From: Helicobacter cappadocius
Lineage (GTDB): Bacteria; Campylobacterota; Campylobacteria; Campylobacterales; Helicobacteraceae
Assembly: GCF_030688855.1 (NCBI RefSeq)
Contig: NZ_JAUYZK010000001.1
Location: 186,001-250,000, forward strand
DNA: 64,000 bases
Reading direction: 5' to 3'
Part shown: piece by piece, positions 57,285-64,000 of the stretch
How positions within the stretch are numbered: the first letter of the stretch is position 1
Layout of the letters: each line of letters starts with the position of its first letter
Made by a program: the position numbers and the translations under genes
The notes under the pieces: model-generated
What the model was told of the DNA's origin: nothing
Seen by the model: the letters and a program-made list of their open reading frames with translations, nothing else
Databases searched by the model: none

Positions 57285-59072
57285 ATGTGTGGCATTGTAG
57301 GCTATATCGGAAGCAATGAGAAAAAAGAAATCCTGATCAATGGTCTAAAAGAACTTGAATATCGCGGTTATGATAGTGCTGGTATCGCGGTATTATCTGC
57401 TGGAGAACTTAAAACCTTCAGAGCAGTGGGCAAGATTTGTAACCTTGAAAATAAATGTGCAGATTTTATCTCCAAAGGATTTGGAATAGGGATAGGACAT
57501 ACGCGTTGGGCAACACATGGTAAGCCTACAGAAATAAATGCTCATCCTCAAATTGCACATTTTAGCAATGTTGTCCATAATGGAATCATAGAAAATTATC
57601 AAGAAATCAAAAAAGATCTTGAACAAAAAGGTCATTGTTTTTTGAGTCAAACAGACACTGAAGTCATCGTGCGTTTATTTGAAGAGTTTCTCAAGGACAC
57701 AGAGGATGGATTTGAGGCTTTTAGACAAACTATCGCTACTTTAAGAGGAGCTTATGCGATTTTGCTTATCAGTGTGAAGTATCCAGATAAGATTTTTTAT
57801 GCAAAAAATGGATCTCCATTGATTATTGCAAAAGGAAATGACGGAGTGTATTTTGGAAGCTCAGATGCTTGTGTGATTGGATATGCAGATAAGGTTGTTT
57901 ATTTGAAAGATGGGGATGTTGGATGTATGGACATCCATTCTTTTGAATCTTTGGAAAATATTAGACCTTTGGAGCAAAATAAAGCATTTGCACAAAAAGA
58001 TGGGTTTAGATATTTTATGGAAAAAGAAATCTATGAACAACACAAAGTTTTGCTTGAAACAATGATGGGTAGAGTAAATGAAGATGGTGTTGCACTGGAG
58101 TCAGTTCCAGATGGATTTTTTGAGGGTGTTGACGAGCTTATTATTTGTGCTTGTGGAACGAGCTATCATGCGGGTATGAGTGGAAAATATGTGCTAGAGC
58201 GGATCGCAAAAATAAGAACAAATGTAGTCATGGCTAGTGAATTTAGATATGCTAATTCGGTGATGAGGAAATCTGAAATTTTTATCGTAATCTCTCAAAG
58301 TGGCGAAACTGCCGATACGCTAGAAGCACTCAAACTTGCTAAGGCAAATGGACTTAAAACTTTAGCTATTTGTAATGTTGATAATAGCTCAATTGTACGT
58401 GAAAGTGATGCAGTAATCTTGACTCGTGCAGGAATTGAAAAAGGTGTAGCTTCTACTAAAGCTTTTGCAACACAAATGATGGTTTTATGGATGCTTGGGG
58501 TTTATATAGCAACTCAAAAAAATTTGCTCAATAAAAATGATCTGGAAAATCAGTTTACATCTATGGTTCGTTCTGTAAAAGCTACAGAAGTCAGCCCTAA
58601 ACTTCATGAAAGGTTAAAAAGACTTTCAAAGAGATATTTACACGGACATGGATTTTTCTTTATTGGTAGGGATGTTTTTTATCCTTTGGCATTAGAAGGA
58701 GCATTGAAACTCAAAGAAGTTAGCTATTTGCATGCAGAAGGATATCCAAGCGGAGAAATGAAGCATGGACCTATAGCATTGGCTGATTCTTTATTATTTA
58801 CTATTGCTTTAGTTCCTAGACATTTGTTAGGTGATAAAATTAAAAGCAATGTAGAGGAACTTAGTGCCAGAGATTCTACAATTTGCGTTATTAGTTCAGA
58901 GGAAGTTGAGACTGCCGATGATATGGTATATATCGATCCTGCACAAGACTATATGGAGGAATTTTTTTCTATGATGGTGGCACTTCAGCTATTGGCACTA
59001 GAAGTTGCCATCAAGCTAGGTAATGATGTGGATATGCCTAGAAACTTGGCAAAAAGTGTTACAGTAGAATAG
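57285..59072 (+). CDS. glmS: Glucosamine-6-phosphate synthase
   Basis: GlmS makes glucosamine 6-phosphate from fructose 6-phosphate and glutamine, feeding peptidoglycan and LPS. The 595-residue protein has catalytic Cys2 (MCGIVGYIG), the glutaminase motif RWATHGKPTEINAHP, two SIS domains (ACGTSYHAGMSG, SQSGETADT) and the usual C-terminus LAKSVTVE. GGAGG precedes the ATG. No glmS ribozyme is visible upstream. Confidence 0.97.
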   Translation: MCGIVGYIGSNEKKEILINGLKELEYRGYDSAGIAVLSAGELKTFRAVGKICNLENKCADFISKGFGIGIGHTRWATHGKPTEINAHPQIAHFSNVVHNGIIENYQEIKKDLEQKGHCFLSQTDTEVIVRLFEEFLKDTEDGFEAFRQTIATLRGAYAILLISVKYPDKIFYAKNGSPLIIAKGNDGVYFGSSDACVIGYADKVVYLKDGDVGCMDIHSFESLENIRPLEQNKAFAQKDGFRYFMEKEIYEQHKVLLETMMGRVNEDGVALESVPDGFFEGVDELIICACGTSYHAGMSGKYVLERIAKIRTNVVMASEFRYANSVMRKSEIFIVISQSGETADTLEALKLAKANGLKTLAICNVDNSSIVRESDAVILTRAGIEKGVASTKAFATQMMVLWMLGVYIATQKNLLNKNDLENQFTSMVRSVKATEVSPKLHERLKRLSKRYLHGHGFFFIGRDVFYPLALEGALKLKEVSYLHAEGYPSGEMKHGPIALADSLLFTIALVPRHLLGDKIKSNVEELSARDSTICVISSEEVETADDMVYIDPAQDYMEEFFSMMVALQLLALEVAIKLGNDVDMPRNLAKSVTVE

Positions 59073-59073
59073 T

Positions 59074-59781
59074 TTAGAATTTGTAATTGTACATTACATA
59101 GGGCATCAAACTTGTTTGGAAGTTTCCATTATTGAGAAGGCTTTTTGCTGTTGGCAGGACTTTTACCCCGAATTCTATGCGATGTTTTACAAAAATATCT
59201 AGTGTTATTCCTGCTTCGATAATGATTCCTGCTGTATAGATTGAATCTTTGATGAGTTTGAAATTTTGATTATCTGCATAAATAAGTGCTCCGCCACCAA
59301 GTCCTGCAAACCCTCCTAAGAAATGTTTATAGCTCTGACTTAGTGGAAATTCAGCTATCACATCGATCCCTAAAGAAATCATAGCAAAAAATGAATTGCT
59401 ATGATCGGGTGCTAATTTATAATTTACAAATCCACTTGCCATATCCAAACCAAAAAATCCTCGAATACCTATGTTTTTGTTGAAAAATGTTTGAGAACCT
59501 GTTTTCAAAGACAACATAGCAGGGATGCTCTCTAGGGTTTGTTGATTGTACTTTTTTTTGACTTCAAAAATACCAATTCCTATACCGATATATTTTCCAC
59601 TTTTTTTGCGGATAAGCCTTTGCTTTTCTCTGATTTCAGCAACTCCATAGCCTTCATTTTTGGATTTTTCTATCTCTTGAGATGTTGTTGATATTGAATT
59701 ATCAGATGAATTTGAAATATCTTGGGCACATAGAATATGAAAAAAAACTAGCATCAAAACAATTGTTTTAATTTTATTCAT
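59074..59781 (-). CDS. Helicobacter-type outer-membrane beta-barrel protein
   Basis: The 235-residue protein has a signal peptide (to about CAQDIS, residue 20), a short polar linker, and alternating strands from GKYIGIGIGIFEVKKKY to a terminal MYNYKF ending in Phe. Predicted barrel of about eight strands, resembling the small Helicobacter outer-membrane protein families. It is alone and divergent from mlaE; function unknown. Confidence 0.75.
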   Translation of the reverse strand: MNKIKTIVLMLVFFHILCAQDISNSSDNSISTTSQEIEKSKNEGYGVAEIREKQRLIRKKSGKYIGIGIGIFEVKKKYNQQTLESIPAMLSLKTGSQTFFNKNIGIRGFFGLDMASGFVNYKLAPDHSNSFFAMISLGIDVIAEFPLSQSYKHFLGGFAGLGGGALIYADNQNFKLIKDSIYTAGIIIEAGITLDIFVKHRIEFGVKVLPTAKSLLNNGNFQTSLMPYVMYNYKF

Positions 59782-59823
59782 TTTTTGGCCTCTAAATCAA
59801 TAGTTGGTTGTGCAACTATTTTT

Positions 59824-59832
59824 TGTTATAAT
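59824..59832 (+). promoter_or_regulatory. Extended -10 of the mla operon
   Basis: TGTTATAAT is an extended -10 box with TATAAT at 59827-59832, 28 bases before the chosen mlaE start. Confidence 0.5.
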
Positions 59833-59859
59833 CTTAGCAAAAATATTGAAGGAAGGACA

Positions 59860-61152
59860 ATGTCAAAAACTTCTTTGAGAATGTTGAAAAATTCTCAGAA
59901 ATTGATTGTTTGTCTTGATAAAGATTGGGATTTTCAAAGTCAATCTGAACATATAGATTCCAATACGCAAAACACTAAAACCTTTTCTTCAATTCCTCTG
60001 AGAGTTGTTGAAGATTCTCAGAAGATTATTGTTTATCTCAATGGTGATTGTAATTTCCAAACCCGTTCTAAATACTTGGAAGCCCTAAGATCTAGCATCA
60101 AAAATATCTCAAAAGATTTGATAATTGATTTTGAACGCACAGGACACTTTGATTTTATGTTTGCAGTTTCTTTATTTTCTATCCTACGTTCTTCTAACTT
60201 GGATACAACTTTTATCAATGCTTCTGAGAAGATTTGCAAGATACTAGAGACTGTATCGGCGATTTTGCCAAAAATTCTTCAAAATAATCGCTTAGATATA
60301 GATACCTCAAGCAAAAATCCTTCCCAAAATTCTATAAAAAACATATGGAAAATATTGCTAATTCCTCTAAATGCTCTTGGTAAAGGCGTTTATAACACTC
60401 TTGCCAAAGCATTGGATTTTTTTAATTTTACGGGTCTAACACTTTATTTTTTTGGTCAGTCTTTGCTCCATCCTTCAAAAATACGAATCGCACCGCTTTT
60501 TTATCACATCAATGAATCAGGGTTTAAAGCCCTTCCTGTAAGTATTTTAACGGCAGTTATAGTGGGTTCTGCAATAACATTACAAGGTGCAATACAACTC
60601 CAAAGTATGGGAGTTCCTATGATGAGTATTGAGACAACTGCCAAACTTTCCCTCAGAGAGATGGGACCTTTTATTCTTGCACTTGTTATCGCAGGACGAA
60701 GTGCTTCTAGTTTCACAGCACAAATTGGCGTAATGAAGATTACTGAAGAGCTTGATGCAATGAAAACGATGAATTTTAATGTATTTGAGTTTTTGGTATT
60801 GCCTAGAGTTTTAGCATTGGTAATAGCAATGCCTCTGATGGTCTTTTTAGCTGATGGATTTGCTTTGTTTGGAGGAATGTTAGCTATAAAATATCAGTTG
60901 GGGGTTGGTTTTGCTCAATATATTGATAGGTTCTATGATACAGTTAGTTGGAATCATTTTTGGGTGGGGATTATTAAAGCACCATTTTTTGGTTGGGCAA
61001 TAGCTATGACAGGATGTTTTAGGGGATTTGAAGTGAAGGGCGATACAGAGGAAGTTGGTCGATTGACAACGATCAGTGTTGTGAATGCTTTATTTTGGAT
61101 TATTTTTATCAACGCCATTTTTTCAGTTATTTTTACAAAGTTGGGTATATGA
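59860..61152 (+). CDS. mlaE: MlaE-type lipid ABC permease with duplicated N-terminal segment
   Basis: The 430-residue permease is the membrane part of a Mla/MCE lipid transporter. The core (about residues 175-430) has the family's ALREMGPFILALVIAGRSASSF-type segment (SLREMGPFILALVIAGR) and IGVMKITEELDAM. The first ~170 residues include a STAS-like domain. The segment SLRMLKNSQKLIVCLDKDW is repeated 41 residues later as PLRVVEDSQKIIVYLNGD, with similar DNA, so this part was duplicated in tandem. I chose the ATG at 59860 since GGAAGGA precedes it. It is the first gene of the operon. Confidence 0.9.
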   Translation: MSKTSLRMLKNSQKLIVCLDKDWDFQSQSEHIDSNTQNTKTFSSIPLRVVEDSQKIIVYLNGDCNFQTRSKYLEALRSSIKNISKDLIIDFERTGHFDFMFAVSLFSILRSSNLDTTFINASEKICKILETVSAILPKILQNNRLDIDTSSKNPSQNSIKNIWKILLIPLNALGKGVYNTLAKALDFFNFTGLTLYFFGQSLLHPSKIRIAPLFYHINESGFKALPVSILTAVIVGSAITLQGAIQLQSMGVPMMSIETTAKLSLREMGPFILALVIAGRSASSFTAQIGVMKITEELDAMKTMNFNVFEFLVLPRVLALVIAMPLMVFLADGFALFGGMLAIKYQLGVGFAQYIDRFYDTVSWNHFWVGIIKAPFFGWAIAMTGCFRGFEVKGDTEEVGRLTTISVVNALFWIIFINAIFSVIFTKLGI

Positions 61153-61919
61153 AGCCAATCATACAAGTTAAAAATCTCTATACAGCTTATGGAAAACATA
61201 TTATTCATAATAATATTAGTTTTGAGGTGGAAAAAGGGGAAATATTCGCTATTTTAGGCGGAAGTGGTAGTGGTAAGAGTACTTTACTTCGAAGTATGAT
61301 ATTATTAAACCGTCCCAAAGCTGGAAAAATTGAAATCTTTGGTGAGGATATTTGGAGTCTCAAAGAAGATAAAAAAAATATGTTTTTAAATCGTTGTGGC
61401 GTGTTATTCCAGTTTGGAGCACTTTATAGTTCTTTGAATGTTTTAGAAAATGTTGGAATTATGCTCGAAGAATACAGTTCTTATTCAAAAAAAGAGATTC
61501 AAGAGGTTTCGAAAATATGGCTAGAGATGGTAGGATTGAATAAAAGAGTTTATCAACTCTATCCCTATGAGCTTAGTGGAGGAATGAAAAAACGCGTAGG
61601 ATTAGCCAGAGCAATGGCCATTGGACCTGAGATTTTGTTTTTAGATGAGCCAACAAGTGGATTAGATCCTGCTAGTGCTGGGAAATTTGATGAACTTATT
61701 TTGAAATTAAAAGAAATGCTTAATTTGACTATTGTAATGATAACACATGATTTAGATTCTATTGCTGATACGGTAGATAGGTTTATATTATTAAAAGATG
61801 GACAAATTGATTTTGATGGGAATTTGAAAGAGTTTGTTTTTGAAGCCAGAACAGAAGGTCTTACAGAGGATAATTTATTTAACTCAACGCGAGGAGAGAG
61901 ATTTTGGAAAGAAATATAA
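61149..61919 (+). CDS. mlaF: MlaF-type ABC ATPase
   Basis: The 256-residue ATPase has Walker A GGSGSGKST, signature ELSGGMKKRVGLARAMA and Walker B ILFLDEPTSGLDP. The ATG at 61149 overlaps the mlaE stop (ATGA); a start 18 codons earlier would fall inside mlaE. It powers lipid movement between membranes with mlaE and mlaD. Confidence 0.95.
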   Translation: MKPIIQVKNLYTAYGKHIIHNNISFEVEKGEIFAILGGSGSGKSTLLRSMILLNRPKAGKIEIFGEDIWSLKEDKKNMFLNRCGVLFQFGALYSSLNVLENVGIMLEEYSSYSKKEIQEVSKIWLEMVGLNKRVYQLYPYELSGGMKKRVGLARAMAIGPEILFLDEPTSGLDPASAGKFDELILKLKEMLNLTIVMITHDLDSIADTVDRFILLKDGQIDFDGNLKEFVFEARTEGLTEDNLFNSTRGERFWKEI

Positions 61920-62692
61920 ACTATACGGTAATTGGAAGTGTGTTTTTTGCTGTAGTTGTGTGTATGGTTATTTTTGTATTTTGGATTGGTCGTATTGGCG
62001 TAGATGATACCAAATACAGAGCCTATGAAGTCTATACAGATAAGGAAATTTCTGGTATAGCCATCAATACACCCGTGAAATACAAGGGGATCACAATAGG
62101 AAGTGTGACTAGCGTTGCTTTTGACAAGGATAGATTAGGTACGGTAAAAATAGGGCTGAATATTTTATCAAGTATCCCTATTCACAAAAATTCTCTTGTA
62201 ACTCCAGATTCTGATGGTTTGGCCGGTCTTGGCTATTTATCCTTGGAACAAGGTAGTGATCCATCATTTATAGGCAAAGATGATCCTCATATTTTGAATT
62301 TCAAACAAAATTTTATGGGAAAGATAGCCTCTCAAGCTGATGAAGTAACAAAAGAATTGCTCGGTGTATTAAAAAATATCAAAGATCTTACTGATACTCA
62401 AAACATCAAAAGCATTTCTAATATTATCAAATCATTGGATTCTCTATCTACAACTCTTGCGGAGACAAAAGATGAAATCAATGGATTTTCAAAAAATTCC
62501 AATTTACTTTTGCTTAATATTAATCACAAACTTGAAAGTGGCGAATATGATATTAAGAAAATGCTAAATCCAGTAGTTATTGAACTTGAATCAAGTTTAA
62601 AAAATGTAAATAACTTTTTTCAAAAAGGTTCAGGAATGCTTGATAAGTTTGATAATGATCCCTATAACACACTATTTGGAGTGCAAAAATGA
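61904..62692 (+). CDS. mlaD: MCE-domain substrate-binding protein MlaD
   Basis: The 262-residue protein has one N-terminal membrane helix (residues about 8-28) and an MCE domain (SGIAINTPVKYKGITIGSV, DSDGLAGLGYLSLEQGS), followed by a helical C-terminal tail. It binds phospholipid in the periplasm. It starts at TTG, with GAGGAG upstream inside mlaF; the 16-base overlap with mlaF supports coupling. Confidence 0.92.
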   Translation: MERNINYTVIGSVFFAVVVCMVIFVFWIGRIGVDDTKYRAYEVYTDKEISGIAINTPVKYKGITIGSVTSVAFDKDRLGTVKIGLNILSSIPIHKNSLVTPDSDGLAGLGYLSLEQGSDPSFIGKDDPHILNFKQNFMGKIASQADEVTKELLGVLKNIKDLTDTQNIKSISNIIKSLDSLSTTLAETKDEINGFSKNSNLLLLNINHKLESGEYDIKKMLNPVVIELESSLKNVNNFFQKGSGMLDKFDNDPYNTLFGVQK

Positions 62693-63255
62693 AAAAACTA
62701 ACAATTCTTATTTTCCCAATTTTTATATTGTTTTTGACAGGATGTATTAGTTTGAAAATAAAATCAGAATTACCCACAATATATTCTTATGATTTTAATG
62801 CCAATATTTCACCAACCTCTTGTGAAACATATAAAAATATTGCTCTTATTGACATTGATAGTACGGGCATTTATGAAAGCAAAAAAATTATCGTTCGTAA
62901 CGATGATGGGAGAATAACTAACTTAGAAGGTAAGCAGTGGATTGATTCACCAAAAAATATTTTCAGAGACCTATTGATTCAAGAAGGTGCAAAACATTGT
63001 ATTTCAATAAATTTGCCTCCATTTGGAACACAACTTCCACAAAATGTTCTCAAGCTCACTTTGGTATCACTGGAAATACGCAATGGTAATCATCCAAGCG
63101 CACAAATGGTGTTAGGCTATAATCTTGCAAAATCCGGAAAAAAGATGAATGGATTCCTGCAGGAAACACAAGAAATACAAGGCGATGATATTAAGGCACT
63201 TCAAGAGGTAGCAAAAAATATCGTTAATCAGTTGGTTAAATTGTTTGGAGAATAA
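62689..63255 (+). CDS. ABC-transport auxiliary lipoprotein (PqiC/MlaC-like role)
   Basis: The 188-residue protein has a lipoprotein signal FLTGC (Cys near residue 19) and resembles the auxiliary lipoproteins that accompany MCE transporters: YSYDFN near the mature start and a final EVAKNIVNQLVKLF helix. It likely sits on the outer membrane and completes the lipid path. It overlaps mlaD by four bases. Confidence 0.78.
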   Translation: MKKLTILIFPIFILFLTGCISLKIKSELPTIYSYDFNANISPTSCETYKNIALIDIDSTGIYESKKIIVRNDDGRITNLEGKQWIDSPKNIFRDLLIQEGAKHCISINLPPFGTQLPQNVLKLTLVSLEIRNGNHPSAQMVLGYNLAKSGKKMNGFLQETQEIQGDDIKALQEVAKNIVNQLVKLFGE

Positions 63256-63259
63256 CAAA

Positions 63260-63688
63260 ATGTTAAATTCAAGAATATTATTGAGTTTGTTAGCCATAAT
63301 TTTTTTATTGGCGTGTTCAGATAAACAAAGTAGTGATGAAGGAGAAAAAGAACTCAAAGATTCTGTTAAGTTGGATTTTTTGAATGCAAAATATATGATG
63401 AGTTTGAGTCAAGCGTCTTGGGAGGGGATACAGTTGAATCGCTTAGAAAATGGTAGATATAGTTTGGTTTTTTCTTTTATTACTCCTTATGAAAGCAAGG
63501 ATTGTGTTCTGCAAGGAGAAGGAAAACAAAAAGAAGATGAATTTTATTTTTTCAGTAAGAGCAATGATTTGAAAGTATTGCTTAAACGCACCGATGATGG
63601 ACTTGCAGTTGGTGTAGATAACAAAAAAATTCAAAATGTTTGTGGCAAAGATCATCGTGCAAAGGGTATTTATACTATCAGCCAATAA
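63260..63688 (+). CDS. Small lipoprotein at the end of the mla operon
   Basis: The 142-residue protein has a lipoprotein signal with LLACS (Cys near residue 20) and a charged linker, then a beta-rich body with two Cys (KDCVLQ and NVCGKD). I chose the ATG at 63260, with GGAG upstream, over a TTG five codons earlier. It follows the auxiliary lipoprotein by four bases, so it is probably co-transcribed; function unknown. Confidence 0.7.
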   Translation: MLNSRILLSLLAIIFLLACSDKQSSDEGEKELKDSVKLDFLNAKYMMSLSQASWEGIQLNRLENGRYSLVFSFITPYESKDCVLQGEGKQKEDEFYFFSKSNDLKVLLKRTDDGLAVGVDNKKIQNVCGKDHRAKGIYTISQ

Positions 63689-63700
63689 AATATTTTCATT

Positions 63701-64000
63701 TTAAGTGGCATCAATTTGTGACTTTACTTCCTGTAGAATTGCCTCATCGGTACTCATATTGAAAAATTCAAATTCTGCACCACTTTGTCTCTCTCCCATC
63801 AAAAGATCTCCGCTATTTCGATATTTTAGATCAAGCTCTGCAATATCAAAACCGCTCAAATGTCTTGAAAAATCTTTGAGTCTTTGTGATTGTTTTGTAT
63901 TTGTGTATAAGAAACAATAACCTTTAAGTCCATTTCTGCTAACTCTACCTCGCAATTGATGAAGAGTGGCAAGACCCAATCTTTCTGGGGCAACAATAAT
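63701..64000 (-). CDS. recG: RecG helicase, C-terminal part (continues beyond window)
   Basis: The minus-strand frame is open to the window edge and reads LGLATLHQLRGRVSRNGLKG, then LDLKYRNSGDLLMGERQSG. These are the conserved helicase motif VI and the C-terminal RecG signature. RecG remodels stalled replication forks. Only the last ~99 residues are visible; the start is outside. Confidence 0.9.
   Translation of the reverse strand: MIVAPERLGLATLHQLRGRVSRNGLKGYCFLYTNTKQSQRLKDFSRHLSGFDIAELDLKYRNSGDLLMGERQSGAEFEFFNMSTDEAILQEVKSQIDAT

Overview
The window is AT-rich chromosomal DNA from a Campylobacterota bacterium, most likely a Helicobacter (probably enterohepatic or non-pylori). This is inference from gene content: a VacA-type autotransporter, a Campylobacter-type II-C Cas9 with matching tracrRNA, the RNase J N-terminal extension, Helicobacter-type outer-membrane proteins, and gene neighbourhoods resembling those remembered from H. 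pylori (fbp/rpe/dnaQ; mreC/mreB/clpX/lpxA/fabZ; rsmA/rnj/kdsD; the mla transport operon). Unlike H. pylori it carries ilvB, ilvH, ilvD and hisF.

Region by region. 1-4.0 kb: the 3' part of a large autotransporter and a small Cys-rich membrane protein. 4.0-9.1 kb: a complete type II-C CRISPR-Cas locus with cas9-cas1-cas2 on the minus strand and, converging on it, a two-spacer array and a tracrRNA. 9.1-12.7 kb: a GntP-type permease between intact ilvH-ilvB and a leftover copy of the ilvH 3' end that abuts cas9. 12.7-17.2 kb: pdxJ-pdxA, a coiled-coil protein, a thioesterase, galE and ruvC. 17.2-22.2 kb: the replication-origin region, dnaA-dnaN-gyrB, with TTCAC-core DnaA boxes on both sides of dnaA and a DnaA-trio-like tract before dnaN. 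22.2-28.4 kb: plsY, folB, two paralogous TonB-dependent receptors with a Fur-like operator, a secreted GlcG/HbpS protein and a decayed outer-membrane protein. 28.4-32.0 kb: a DUF354 protein, fbp, rpe and a DnaQ-like exonuclease. 32.0-40.7 kb: one minus-strand operon, fabZ-lpxA-clpX-mreB-mreC, followed by three sugar or methyl-transfer genes. 40.7-48.6 kb: a QueH-like protein, a 30-residue membrane ORF, rlmN, a nucleosidase-like gene, hisF, rsmA, rnj and kdsD, with two parS-like palindromes. 48.6-52.8 kb: a three-component efflux system. 53.1-57.2 kb: a nuclease-methyltransferase fusion gene with a 10-G tract, and ilvD. 57.3-64 kb: glmS, an outer-membrane protein, the mlaE-mlaF-mlaD lipid-transport operon with two lipoproteins, and the 3' end of recG.

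The most notable items are the minimal Cas9 locus whose array and tracrRNA are collinear, the ilvH remnant marking an insertion between ilvH and cas9, the phase-variable restriction-modification fusion, the two-part origin with a DnaA-trio tract, parS-like sites inside two genes where they encode the same hexapeptide, and an rsmA gene whose only sensible start is ATT. No tRNA, rRNA or insertion sequence was recognised.
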